Shown piece by piece: positions 28,710-37,211 of a stretch of DNA of 58,649 nucleotides. A program made the position numbers and the translations under genes. The DNA is taken from NCBI GenBank assembly GCA_903846015.1, contig CAIMZS010000630.1:1-58649 (forward strand), given 5' to 3'. Positions within the stretch are counted from its first letter, which is position 1. Every line of letters starts with the position of its first letter. The DNA is from an uncultured Anaerolineae bacterium. GTDB lineage: Bacteria; Chloroflexota; Anaerolineae; Anaerolineales; Villigracilaceae. The notes under the pieces are model-generated. The model had not been told where the DNA came from. It did no database searches and saw nothing but the letters and a program-made list of their open reading frames with translations.

Positions 28710-29452
28710 CTGCCACAGGTTTTTCCGGATTAGGGTTCGTTGCATTGGCTGCCATTCTCATGGTTCTGTTTGCCTTTATCTACCGGCGATCCCCATTTTC
28801 ATTTCGTAGTATTCAGGCTCTTTCGCGCATCCGCCGTTCCGCCAGCATGGTTGTGGAGGATGGTACCCGGCTGCATGTTTCATTGGGGAATGAAAGCCTG
28901 CTGACGCCAGCTGGCGCATCCGCTTTGGCCGGGCTGACGCTGGTGCGCAAACTGGGAGAGATCACATCGCTTAGCGATCGACCACCTGTGACTACCACTG
29001 GCAACGGACTGCTTAATTTATTGGCACAGGATACGTTGCGTGGCGCTCATCATTCAGTGGCTGTAGATCAGGCTTTTGATATAAATAATGCTCGTTTGAC
29101 TGGTTTTACGCCGCTTTCGTATGCGGCCGGGGTAATGCCTTCAATCCGAGATGAAAGTATTTCGGCCAATGTTTTGATCGGTAATTTTGGCCCTGAAGTG
29201 GGGCTGCTGACCGAAGCTGCCGATCGGCAAAATGCTGCCGTGGTTGCCGCAAGCGACAGCCTGACAGCACAAGCAGTACTTTATGCAACATCTTCTGAGA
29301 CCCTGATCGGTGAGGAGTTATTCGCGGCTGGAGCGTATCTGCAAGCCGGGTCAACACATTCCGCTAGTTTGCTGGTGCAGGATATCCTGCGTTGGCTGAT
29401 CATCGTTGCGCTGTTGGCTGGTGCAGGGATGAAAATGGCAGGTCTGCTGTGA
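28706..29452 (+). CDS. Membrane protein of unknown function with two terminal helices
   Basis: 248-aa protein starting with GTG inside the previous stop. Residues 5-27 and about 225-247 are membrane helices (LGFVALAAILMVLFAFIY and ILRWLIIVALLAGAGMKM). Between them is a soluble alpha/beta-looking region of about 190 residues, rich in Ala/Ser, with DGTRLHVSLGNESLLTPAG and a string of small-residue helices. I cannot name the family with certainty. It is coupled by 4-bp overlaps to genes on both sides, implying fixed stoichiometry with its neighbours. Confidence 0.75.
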   Translation: MTATGFSGLGFVALAAILMVLFAFIYRRSPFSFRSIQALSRIRRSASMVVEDGTRLHVSLGNESLLTPAGASALAGLTLVRKLGEITSLSDRPPVTTTGNGLLNLLAQDTLRGAHHSVAVDQAFDINNARLTGFTPLSYAAGVMPSIRDESISANVLIGNFGPEVGLLTEAADRQNAAVVAASDSLTAQAVLYATSSETLIGEELFAAGAYLQAGSTHSASLLVQDILRWLIIVALLAGAGMKMAGLL

Positions 29453-30081
29453 AACGCATATTTGCAAGCATAAACACGGTTATCGCTATAAGCGCTGGGG
29501 TTATTGTCCTGCTCGGTTATTTTATTGATCTGCCAACTGTAAGTGGCTTCCGTTTCATCCTGTTGCAATGGGCGGTCATCCTGGCAGGGGTCGCTTTGCT
29601 GGTGGGTGTGTGGAATCTATTCTCGGTGCATATCCAAAAAATTCATGAGCACCGGCCTGGCTCAATGGGCAGTGTAGTCTTGCTCTTCTTTTTGTTATTG
29701 ACTGCTATCGTTAGCATTGCGCCAGATCTGCAGCCGTTGCAAAGCGTGATGCTGAATGGCATTATGATCCCATCCGAAATTAGCCTGATAGCAGTATTGT
29801 CTGTCACACTTATTTATGCAAGTGTGCGGCTTTTACGTTTGAGAGGAGATTTGACCGCGATTCTGTTTCTGGCAACTGCGTTGATTATTTTGCTGGGCAC
29901 AGGACCATTCCCCGGGATTGGACAGCTCCCTGTTATCAGCGATTGGCTGCGTCCTTTCATTTCCCATGCACTGGCAACCGGAGGCGCGCGAGGTATTCTG
30001 ATCGGTGTGGCCTTGGGTACCCTCACGACCGGTCTGCGCATCCTCTTCGGAGTTGACCGACCGTATGGGGGCGAATCATGA
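29449..30081 (+). CDS. Polytopic membrane protein of unknown function
   Basis: 210-aa protein with about six or seven membrane helices and almost no soluble part (VIAISAGVIVLLGYFIDL, FILLQWAVILAGVALLVG, VVLLFFLLLTAIVS and others). I place the start at the GTG at 29449, which overlaps the previous stop by 4 bp; in-frame codons further up would lie inside that gene. Its stop overlaps the following ATG (ATGA). No family recognised. Confidence 0.75.
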   Translation: MKRIFASINTVIAISAGVIVLLGYFIDLPTVSGFRFILLQWAVILAGVALLVGVWNLFSVHIQKIHEHRPGSMGSVVLLFFLLLTAIVSIAPDLQPLQSVMLNGIMIPSEISLIAVLSVTLIYASVRLLRLRGDLTAILFLATALIILLGTGPFPGIGQLPVISDWLRPFISHALATGGARGILIGVALGTLTTGLRILFGVDRPYGGES

Positions 30082-32924
30082 ACGATGTAATTTGCATCTC
30101 CTGCGGAAAACCAAATACTGACAAAGTGGCTATTTGTCAGTATTGCGGTACGGCACTAAAGCAAAGCGCCACTGAGCCCCTGGCCCCAATCCGTACAGGT
30201 GATATGCCAGTCAAGATGAAAACATCTGATCTTGAAGGAACACTGCCTGGTTGGTTGAGAGATGCTCGCAAAGCCTCGGGTGAAAAAGATTCTAATCCGG
30301 CTGCGAAAGTACCAGCCGTCAAAAAGGTCGCGCCAGCTTCACCGATTGATTTCTTGACTGGGCTTTCACAGGTTGGCGAAGAAGAAGAAGAAGCACCTGA
30401 TTGGCTTAAGAGCCTGCAAAACAGTATGCCAGCACCGGTCGAAAGCATTTTGCCAGCAAAAGCAGAGCCGGTTGAAGAGCAAAAGGCACCTGTTGAAGAA
30501 CCTGGGCCTGATCAAACCCAGGCCAACTGGGGATTTGGCGCTGATCCGTCTGCATTTGCGTTTGACGAAGATTCAGAACCTGGCGAGCAAGCCGAGCAAG
30601 AAACCCCGGGTTGGATGAATGCGCTTAATGAGCAAAAGGAACAGGCTCGGCCAGAGCCTATGAGAAAAGTACCGGCTGAGCAGCCAAAGGGAGACCCGGC
30701 CATATTCGAGGATCTTCCAGATTGGCTGGCTGCCCTGACAGAGTCCAGCGCAGTACCACCAATTCCGCCAGCCAGGTCTGACCCGACAAAACAACAAGAT
30801 GATAATCCTGATTGGCTTTCTGGTTTGGGTGGTGATTTTACGCCCGATGACGGCAGCCAGGCAGCTGAAACTGACCCGACAGAGACATTGGATTGGTTGG
30901 CAAGAGCGAACCAGGAACCATCGATAGTATCGGATCCCGGCCCAACCATTGCTGAAAAACCAGGCGTAACAGACAACCAGGATTGGCTGGCCGAGCTTAC
31001 CTCTGGTGCGCAGCCAGTAGAAACTTCATTGCCAGCCACACAAAAAGCCGATCCTTCATTGCAGGTTGATTCTAATATGCCTGATTGGTTGAGCAATTTG
31101 CAAGATTCCGGCCAGATCCCCGATGCAACCAGCGGAAAGACATCTGCCACACAGCTTAATGACCCCGTGGAAACAACTCCAGACTGGATGGCCAGTCTGC
31201 CGCAAGCGTCTGTTGAGCCACAACCTTCCGCAATGCCTGGCACAGATTTGCCTTCCTGGCTGGCGGATGCAATGAATGCGTTGCCATCTCAAGATGCTGC
31301 CGTTGCCTCCAAGCCTTTTAGTTCCGGCTCGTTTGAAGAAATCGAGGGGATCAACAAAAATGGTGAGTTGCCTTCCTGGATGGCCAGCCTGGGTCAGCCA
31401 GAAAGCGAGCCAGAAAGACAACATCCACCCAGTATTGAAACCAGCGCTGCGATTGAAACACCCGTTAGTTCAGCTCCTTTTCTTCAGCCCAGTGTGGATT
31501 TGCCTGATTGGTTGAATAATCTACCCGCGATTGATAACCGGATGACGACTGGTGCTGTAGATACCAACCCGGTAGTGCAACCGAAAGCCGTTGACATATC
31601 AGCCTCAAAAGCGCCAGTCACCCCCCTGATACCGCCATCAGTTGATGATCAAAACATAGATTCAATTCTATCCATGGATATGCCGGATTGGCTTACAGGT
31701 TTTACAGGCCCTGAAAAAGAACAAAAAACAGCACAGGTCACTGAAAACCATCACGAAGATGCCAATCTACTTCCAGCGGAGCTGCCATCATGGGTGCAAT
31801 CCATGCGTCCGATGGAATCTGTAATGGCGGGTACCCGGGACAGCCGCGATGAGCAGGAAATTGAGGATAACGGCCCATTAGCCGGATTGCAGAGCATCTT
31901 GCCAGTTCAATCTGGTTTGATGGAGACGCGTAAGGCCAAAACGTATTCAATAAAATTGCTGGCAACCGATACTCAAAGGGCCCAAGCTCTGTTGTTAGAA
32001 AACCTTGTCAACTCGGAAAGCGAGCCTCAGCAAGTCCCTAAAAGCGCTAAAACATTAATTATTCGACCGCTTCGGTGGTTGATCGCAGCTGTATTGCTGA
32101 TTGCGACTATCCTACCCGCAATTCTCGGCACAAAGATCTTCCCCTCTCCAGTACTCTCAACACAGCCGAGCGCACTGGGAGCCTTTATCCAAACCACTAC
32201 AAATTTACCGGATGGATCTGTTGTATTGGTGGTGGTCGATTACCAGCCGGGTTATGCCGCAGAGATGGAAGCCATTTCTGTACCGCTGATAGAGCAGTTG
32301 AAGACCAAGAATATTCGGCTGGCATTTATTTCTACGTCTCCTGTGGGCCCATTTATGGCAGATCGCCTGGTCCAAAAATCTGGAAATGCAAATATCTATC
32401 AGATTGGCACCCAATATATTAATCTAGGTTATCTGCCAGGTGGTGCGGGAGGTATTAAAATCTTTGCTGAACTACCACGTTATACGGTAGGGCAAGATTC
32501 TTTGCTCGGAAATATGTGGGATGCTCCGGCGCTTGCGGATGTCACCGTCAACGGTGTAACCAACCTGGCTAACTTTGCAGCTGTTTTTGTCCTGACGGAT
32601 AATCCGGATACTGGGCGGCTGTGGATTGAACAGGCTCAGCCATTGATGGAAGCAAAACCGTTCCTCTTGGTGGTAAGCGCCCAGGCAGAGCCAATGGTGC
32701 GTCCATACATGCTTTCGGGTCAGGTCGTTGGGATTCTGGCGGGGCTGGAAGGCGGCGCGATGCTTGAAAATGCGCTTGGAAAAGATGGTTTGGCGCGAGC
32801 AGATTGGGACGCATTTGGGGCGGCAATGCTGACTGCCGAATTGCTTATCAGTATAGGTGGGGTTTGGGGGCTGGTTGTTGGCCTGCGTGCCCGCCGCATT
32901 AACGCAAAACAGGACGAGGCTTAA
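30078..32924 (+). CDS. Zinc-ribbon membrane scaffold with 14 Pro-x-Trp-Leu motifs
   Basis: 948-aa protein. Residues 5-26 form a zinc ribbon (CISCGKPN to CQYCG). Residues about 55-620 are acidic, Pro/Ser-rich and probably disordered, but are studded with short hydrophobic motifs: LPGWL, APDWL, TPGWM, LPDWL, NPDWL, TLDWL, NQDWL, MPDWL, TPDWM, LPSWL, LPSWM, LPDWL, MPDWL and LPSWV, each followed two or three residues later by Leu, Ala, Phe or Met. A membrane helix lies near 664-684, then an extracytoplasmic alpha/beta domain (about 700-905) and a second helix near 910-932. The motif array looks like a multivalent docking platform in the cytoplasm. Translationally coupled upstream; the next gene begins at the very next base. 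Confidence 0.8.
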   Translation: MNDVICISCGKPNTDKVAICQYCGTALKQSATEPLAPIRTGDMPVKMKTSDLEGTLPGWLRDARKASGEKDSNPAAKVPAVKKVAPASPIDFLTGLSQVGEEEEEAPDWLKSLQNSMPAPVESILPAKAEPVEEQKAPVEEPGPDQTQANWGFGADPSAFAFDEDSEPGEQAEQETPGWMNALNEQKEQARPEPMRKVPAEQPKGDPAIFEDLPDWLAALTESSAVPPIPPARSDPTKQQDDNPDWLSGLGGDFTPDDGSQAAETDPTETLDWLARANQEPSIVSDPGPTIAEKPGVTDNQDWLAELTSGAQPVETSLPATQKADPSLQVDSNMPDWLSNLQDSGQIPDATSGKTSATQLNDPVETTPDWMASLPQASVEPQPSAMPGTDLPSWLADAMNALPSQDAAVASKPFSSGSFEEIEGINKNGELPSWMASLGQPESEPERQHPPSIETSAAIETPVSSAPFLQPSVDLPDWLNNLPAIDNRMTTGAVDTNPVVQPKAVDISASKAPVTPLIPPSVDDQNIDSILSMDMPDWLTGFTGPEKEQKTAQVTENHHEDANLLPAELPSWVQSMRPMESVMAGTRDSRDEQEIEDNGPLAGLQSILPVQSGLMETRKAKTYSIKLLATDTQRAQALLLENLVNSESEPQQVPKSAKTLIIRPLRWLIAAVLLIATILPAILGTKIFPSPVLSTQPSALGAFIQTTTNLPDGSVVLVVVDYQPGYAAEMEAISVPLIEQLKTKNIRLAFISTSPVGPFMADRLVQKSGNANIYQIGTQYINLGYLPGGAGGIKIFAELPRYTVGQDSLLGNMWDAPALADVTVNGVTNLANFAAVFVLTDNPDTGRLWIEQAQPLMEAKPFLLVVSAQAEPMVRPYMLSGQVVGILAGLEGGAMLENALGKDGLARADWDAFGAAMLTAELLISIGGVWGLVVGLRARRINAKQDEA

Positions 32925-33626
32925 ATGCCGGGCATATTGCAAATTGATCTGATCACGGGTTTTTTGAGTTTCCTGTTTACTGTGCTCATTTTGAGTTATA
33001 TTGTGGGCGACAACCCTGCTTTCCGGCTGGCTATCCATGCTTTTGTGGGTGTCTCCGCAGGTTACGTAGCGGTAGCCATCTTCCGGCAAGTAATCGTGGA
33101 CAAGATGTTTCTGCCTATGGTAAATGGGACAATTCAGGAGAGAATTTTATTATCTTTTCCGCTGGTAATGAGCTTGTTCCTAATGGGGAAAATGTCGCCA
33201 CGGACCGAATGGATGGGGCGTCCGGTCGTAGCTCTGTTGGTCGGTATAGGCACAGCATCCACAATCGCCGGTGCGATTATAGGAACGCTCTTTCCACAAA
33301 TGTTTGCCGCAATTGCCTTGTTTGACTTGCACAATAATTCAAACCTGAGCACAGTGGCAGGCAATTTATTAACCGGCGTGTTTGCCCTGACGGGAACTAT
33401 AGCCACACTGGCCTACTTCCAGTTCACTATTCGCAAAACGGATACTTCTGGTGCCAGTAGAGGCTGGTTTGTGGGTTTTTTCGCCCTGCTTGGGCAGGTG
33501 TTTATAGCCATTACATTGGGGACGATTTTTGCCGGTGTGTTGGCAGCAGCACTGACTGCATTGGTGGAACGTATGCAATCGATCGTGCTGTTCATTGAAA
33601 CAATATTTAATCAATTCATTCACTAA
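32925..33626 (+). CDS. Polytopic membrane protein of unknown function
   Basis: 233-aa protein with about six hydrophobic helices (LITGFLSFLFTVLILSYIV, IHAFVGVSAGYVAVAIF, ILLSFPLVMSLFLMG, VVALLVGIGTASTIAGAII, NLLTGVFALTGTIATLAYF, GWFVGFFALLGQVFIAITLG). I recognise no family. It starts on the base after the stop of the scaffold gene and is followed 6 bp later by the MutL-like ATPase gene. The predicted topology and position suggest the membrane core of the complex. Confidence 0.75.
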   Translation: MPGILQIDLITGFLSFLFTVLILSYIVGDNPAFRLAIHAFVGVSAGYVAVAIFRQVIVDKMFLPMVNGTIQERILLSFPLVMSLFLMGKMSPRTEWMGRPVVALLVGIGTASTIAGAIIGTLFPQMFAAIALFDLHNNSNLSTVAGNLLTGVFALTGTIATLAYFQFTIRKTDTSGASRGWFVGFFALLGQVFIAITLGTIFAGVLAAALTALVERMQSIVLFIETIFNQFIH

Positions 33627-33632
33627 GCCATT

Positions 33633-35384
33633 ATGCCTACTTCACTTGTTGAAGGTAATTCCCTGTTAGCAATCGATATCGGCGCAGTCAACACACGCGC
33701 CGCCTTTTTTGATGTTGTGGAGGGCCGCTACCGGTTTATCGGTATGGGCCAGTCCCCAACTACATCCAATGCGCCTGTGCGCAACGCCATGTTCGGTGTG
33801 CAGCTTGCAATCGAAAACCTGCAAACGATGATTGGTAGATCTTTGATGGATGATGAAGGGCAACTGACCATTCCATCTAATCCGGATGGCTCAGGAGTGG
33901 ACAGCATGGTAACCACCCTGTCGCTTGGGCCGATCATCAAAACGCTTATTGTTGGATTGCTTCCTGATGTTTCGCTCAAGTCGATTGAAAGCCTGGCGCA
34001 GACTACTTATACGCGTATTGTGGATAGCATCAAACTAAATGACTCCCGAAACACAGGTGAACAGGTGGATGCAATTGTGCGCTACAGCCCGGAACTGGTG
34101 CTTATTGCCGGGGGGGTAGATGGTGGCGCTACTCACTCCATCCAAAAAATTCTTGAGATTATTGGCCTGGGAGCATATTTGCTGCCGGAAAGCAAGCGAC
34201 CGGTAGTTCTTTATGCCGGGAATAAACAATTGGCACACGCCGTGGAAACATCGCTAAGCAATATCGCCTCTGGGGTCAATATCAGTCCGAATATTCGCCC
34301 ATCGTTGGATACGGAAGACTTGCTCCCAGCCCAGCGCGAACTCGCCAACCTGGTGGTCAATATTCGTCAAAGACAAATGCCCGAATTGGAAGAAGTTCGT
34401 ACGCTCTCTGGTGGGATTATCCTGCCGTCATCGTATGCCCAGGGGCGCATGGTACGCTTTCTTTCAAGCTATTTTGGTTCGGCAAAGGGTGTTTTGAGCA
34501 TTGATGTTGGTGCCTCGGCAATATCCCTGGCCGCTTCTTTTGGGGGTGACCTGCATCTGAACGTATTCCCACAACTTGGGCTTGGTGAAGCGCTGGCTAA
34601 TTTGCTCAAACTTTCAACTGTGGATGATATCGCCCGCTGGTTGGCACGCGATATCCCCATGGATACCTTGCGCGATTACCTTTATCAGAAATCAGTTTAT
34701 CCTGGTGTGATCCCGGCTACCAAGGATGATCTCGCCATCGAACAGGCCATCGTTCGGCAAAATCTGATCATCGCCACACGTTTGATGTTGCAGCGCTTGC
34801 CCAGTCACCTGCGCTTGCGCAGTGGCTTGCTCCCAGCATTTGAGCCTATCCTGGCTGGAGGCGCGGCCATTACCGGCGCAAGCAGTTCAGCTCAGAAGCT
34901 GCTCATGCTGCTGGATGGTTTGCAACCGGCAGGTATCGCCACGTTGGCGCTAGACAACAACAACCTTATGTCCATGTTGGGGGCGAGCGCTGAAGTAAAT
35001 AGCCTGCTGCCAGTGCAGGTGATCGATTCAGGTGCCCTGGCTTACCTGGCTACCGTAATTTCTCCGGTGAGCAGTGCCGTTTACGGTACACCGATCGTAC
35101 GTGCAAAACTAATCCGTGATGATGGCAGCGAAATAATCAGCGAAGTAAAGATGGGCAGCCTGCAAATGTTGCAATTGGAAATTGGGCAAACAGCCCGGCT
35201 GCAACTACACCCACTTCAACGCGCAGATGTAGGCCTTGGCCCGGGTCGCGCTGGTGAAGTGGAAGTGACTGGCTCATCTTTGGGTGTGGTGATTGATGCG
35301 CGTGGACGCCCCCTGCGTCTGCCATCTGATGCTATCCAGCGCCGCGATCTGGCTAAAAAATGGCTCACCACCTTGGGAGATTGA
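33633..35384 (+). CDS. MutL/GlmL-like actin-fold ATPase with C-terminal extension
   Basis: 583-aa protein. The first phosphate motif is LLAIDIGAVNTRAAFFD (11-27), a second one is VLSIDVGASAISLAAS near 288-303, and an adenosine-type glycine patch is EPILAGGAAITGA near 408; together they give an actin/ASKHA fold. The nearest family I can name is MutL, the chaperone-like partner of B12-dependent glutamate mutase. After about residue 490 there is an added region (MLQLEIGQTARLQLHPLQ, then DVGLGPGRAGEVEV) that looks beta-rich. No glutamate mutase genes are nearby. Embedded in a membrane-protein operon, it may energise or assemble that complex rather than a mutase. Confidence 0.78.
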   Translation: MPTSLVEGNSLLAIDIGAVNTRAAFFDVVEGRYRFIGMGQSPTTSNAPVRNAMFGVQLAIENLQTMIGRSLMDDEGQLTIPSNPDGSGVDSMVTTLSLGPIIKTLIVGLLPDVSLKSIESLAQTTYTRIVDSIKLNDSRNTGEQVDAIVRYSPELVLIAGGVDGGATHSIQKILEIIGLGAYLLPESKRPVVLYAGNKQLAHAVETSLSNIASGVNISPNIRPSLDTEDLLPAQRELANLVVNIRQRQMPELEEVRTLSGGIILPSSYAQGRMVRFLSSYFGSAKGVLSIDVGASAISLAASFGGDLHLNVFPQLGLGEALANLLKLSTVDDIARWLARDIPMDTLRDYLYQKSVYPGVIPATKDDLAIEQAIVRQNLIIATRLMLQRLPSHLRLRSGLLPAFEPILAGGAAITGASSSAQKLLMLLDGLQPAGIATLALDNNNLMSMLGASAEVNSLLPVQVIDSGALAYLATVISPVSSAVYGTPIVRAKLIRDDGSEIISEVKMGSLQMLQLEIGQTARLQLHPLQRADVGLGPGRAGEVEVTGSSLGVVIDARGRPLRLPSDAIQRRDLAKKWLTTLGD

Positions 35385-35385
35385 G

Positions 35386-36441
35386 ATGTTGGCATCCATT
35401 ACACATATCCTGCCTTTGACAACCGTTGTGCGTAAGCGTCTTCTCCCTGTTGAAGGGCGGGTGCTTGCTAAACTCGGACAAAAGGTCACCCCTACTGATG
35501 TTGTAGCTGATGCTACGCTGGGGCGAAAGCATCTCATCATCGATATTGCCGAGTTGCTTCGTATTCCTTCGCAAAATGCGGCTGCTTATACAAAAATCAA
35601 GAAGGGTCAAAAAATAAGTAAGGATGATGTCATTGCAGAAACCACCGGCTTGTTTGCACGCGAAGCAAAATCTCCGGTTGATGGGCGTGTGGTAGCTATG
35701 GGTGGTGGTAAAGTCATTCTGGAGACAGGTGGCAGCACATTTGAACTGGTGGCTGGCCTACCCGGGGTAGTCTCTGATGTTATCGCTGATCGAGGTGTGG
35801 TTATCCGTGCCACAGGAGCAGTTATCCAGGGTCTGTGGGGTAATGGGCGATTGGAAACCGGATTGCTTGTAAGCTTGATGGAGAACCTGGACGATGTGTT
35901 CGATGCCAACCGGCTGGATGTGAGCATCCGCGGCTCCATCATTCTGGGTGGATATGTTGAGAATCCTGCGGTGCTCAAAAACGCCAGTGATCTGCCCGTT
36001 CGCGGACTGATTCTTTCCAGTATGTCGCCTGCACTGCTTTCGTTGGCAAGCCAGGCAGCTTTTCCGATCATCGTAATCGATGGCTTTGGTCGCCGGCCGA
36101 TGAGTTCTACTGCTTATAAATTACTCAGCACGAATATAAAGCGTGAAGCAGCGCTAAACGCGGAAATTTACGATCGCTTGACTGGTGCACGCCCGGAAGT
36201 CTTTATTCCCTTGCCTGCATCTCAGGAACCAGCTGAGCCTCGCGAGGTGGAAACTTTTGCGCCTGGTCAAACTGTGCGTGTTATTAACATGACACGCCCA
36301 TCACAGCTAGGCACATTGGTTCAGTTACGTATCAATCCAGTTAATTTACCCAATGGCTTGAAAGCTAAAGTTGCGGAAATTCGTCTGGAAAATGGGGATC
36401 AAATCCTTGTTCCACTAACCAATCTGGAAGTGCTAGGGTAA
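35386..36441 (+). CDS. Barrel-sandwich/KOW-like protein of unknown function
   Basis: 351-aa soluble protein. Near the N terminus two repeats (LPVEGRVLAKLGQKVTPTDVV and SPVDGRVVAMGGGKVILETGG) have the GxVxxxxGxxV spacing of barrel-sandwich hybrid folds, as in lipoyl domains or RnfC. The middle has an alpha/beta region (VRGLILSSMSPALLSLAS, PIIVIDGFGRRPMSS). The end (FAPGQTVRVINMTRPSQLG, then AEIRLENGDQILVPLTNLEVL) resembles a KOW-type beta barrel. The start is ATG 35386, one base after the MutL-like stop; upstream in-frame codons lie inside that gene. No lysine for biotin or lipoate is evident. Function unknown. Confidence 0.72.
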   Translation: MLASITHILPLTTVVRKRLLPVEGRVLAKLGQKVTPTDVVADATLGRKHLIIDIAELLRIPSQNAAAYTKIKKGQKISKDDVIAETTGLFAREAKSPVDGRVVAMGGGKVILETGGSTFELVAGLPGVVSDVIADRGVVIRATGAVIQGLWGNGRLETGLLVSLMENLDDVFDANRLDVSIRGSIILGGYVENPAVLKNASDLPVRGLILSSMSPALLSLASQAAFPIIVIDGFGRRPMSSTAYKLLSTNIKREAALNAEIYDRLTGARPEVFIPLPASQEPAEPREVETFAPGQTVRVINMTRPSQLGTLVQLRINPVNLPNGLKAKVAEIRLENGDQILVPLTNLEVLG

Positions 36442-36473
36442 AATAGTATCACTCAAGCGAGGAGAATGAAACC

Positions 36474-37130
36474 ATGGCCAATACATTTGTTTTTGACGAT
36501 GATGAACCCCAACCTGATGCGGGTATGCCTCCACAGGATATGAACCCGCAAGGACCTGCCCAACCCGAAGGTGGTGAAGGCAACAACCGAACCTTCCTGA
36601 TCGCTGCCATCATCCTGGGTGGGATCGTGTTGCTTTCGTTGATATGCATGGCTGTTTATGCTCTGCTGATTTTGCCGGGTCAAAAAGCCAGTGCCCAGGC
36701 CACCTCAGCCGCAAATTCGTTTGCATTGACTCAGGTAGCCGATGCTCAATTGCAAACAGAAGTTGCAGTTCAGTTTACCGCTACACTTCCACCAAGCGAA
36801 ACGCCCGCCCCACTTCCAACCGAAACACTGGTGGTGGTCTTTGCCACATCAACGCCCAGCGCAGTTCCCACGAACGATCCGGCAACGGCAACAGTGGAGG
36901 CGCTGCAAACAACGCTTGCAGAAGCTCAGGCAACCAGTGGCGTGAAGGCTGGCGTACAAACGGGTGGTACTCCCGGCACGCCTGGCACACCAGGAACACC
37001 TAACCCGAATATGCCCAAAAGCGGTTTCGCGGACGAGGTGGGGCTGCCTGGTTTATTTATCCTTTCAATTATCCTGGTAGCAGTGATCTTGTTAGCGCGC
37101 CGGCTTCGCCAGGCTCCGCTCGGGCACTGA
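36474..37130 (+). CDS. Two-helix surface protein with sortase-like tail
   Basis: 218-aa protein, last gene of the eight-gene operon; GGAG precedes the start. The acidic N terminus is followed by a membrane helix (about 40-62), a long Thr/Ala/Pro-rich extracytoplasmic stalk ending in a GTPGTPGTP run, and a C-terminal tripartite signal: MPKSGF, a hydrophobic helix (LPGLFILSIILVAVILLA) and RRLRQ. This matches the layout of LPxTG-type sorting signals, although no sortase is in the window and the motif is not canonical. A simple second membrane anchor is the alternative. Confidence 0.7.
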   Translation: MANTFVFDDDEPQPDAGMPPQDMNPQGPAQPEGGEGNNRTFLIAAIILGGIVLLSLICMAVYALLILPGQKASAQATSAANSFALTQVADAQLQTEVAVQFTATLPPSETPAPLPTETLVVVFATSTPSAVPTNDPATATVEALQTTLAEAQATSGVKAGVQTGGTPGTPGTPGTPNPNMPKSGFADEVGLPGLFILSIILVAVILLARRLRQAPLGH

Positions 37131-37146
37131 TCTCTCCCGTGCAAAC

Positions 37147-37191
37147 AATCAACGTGCCCGAATGGGAGTATCCCATTCGGGCACGTTGATT
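37147..37191. terminator. Strong bidirectional terminator ending the eight-gene operon
   Basis: A 21-bp perfect inverted repeat with a 3-nt loop (GTA) lies between the converging operon and phosphohexomutase genes. The core is CAACGTGCCCGAATGGGA with its exact complement. A T-rich run follows on the rightward side and A/T-rich sequence on the other. Confidence 0.85.
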
Positions 37192-37211
37192 TGATTTTAA
37201 CTCTTAGGTGT

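Noticed and set aside
30512-31243. 243-codon leftward frame opposite the scaffold gene
   Set aside because: Its Ser/Gly-rich repeats mirror the Pro/Trp motif array on the coding strand; no own start signal.
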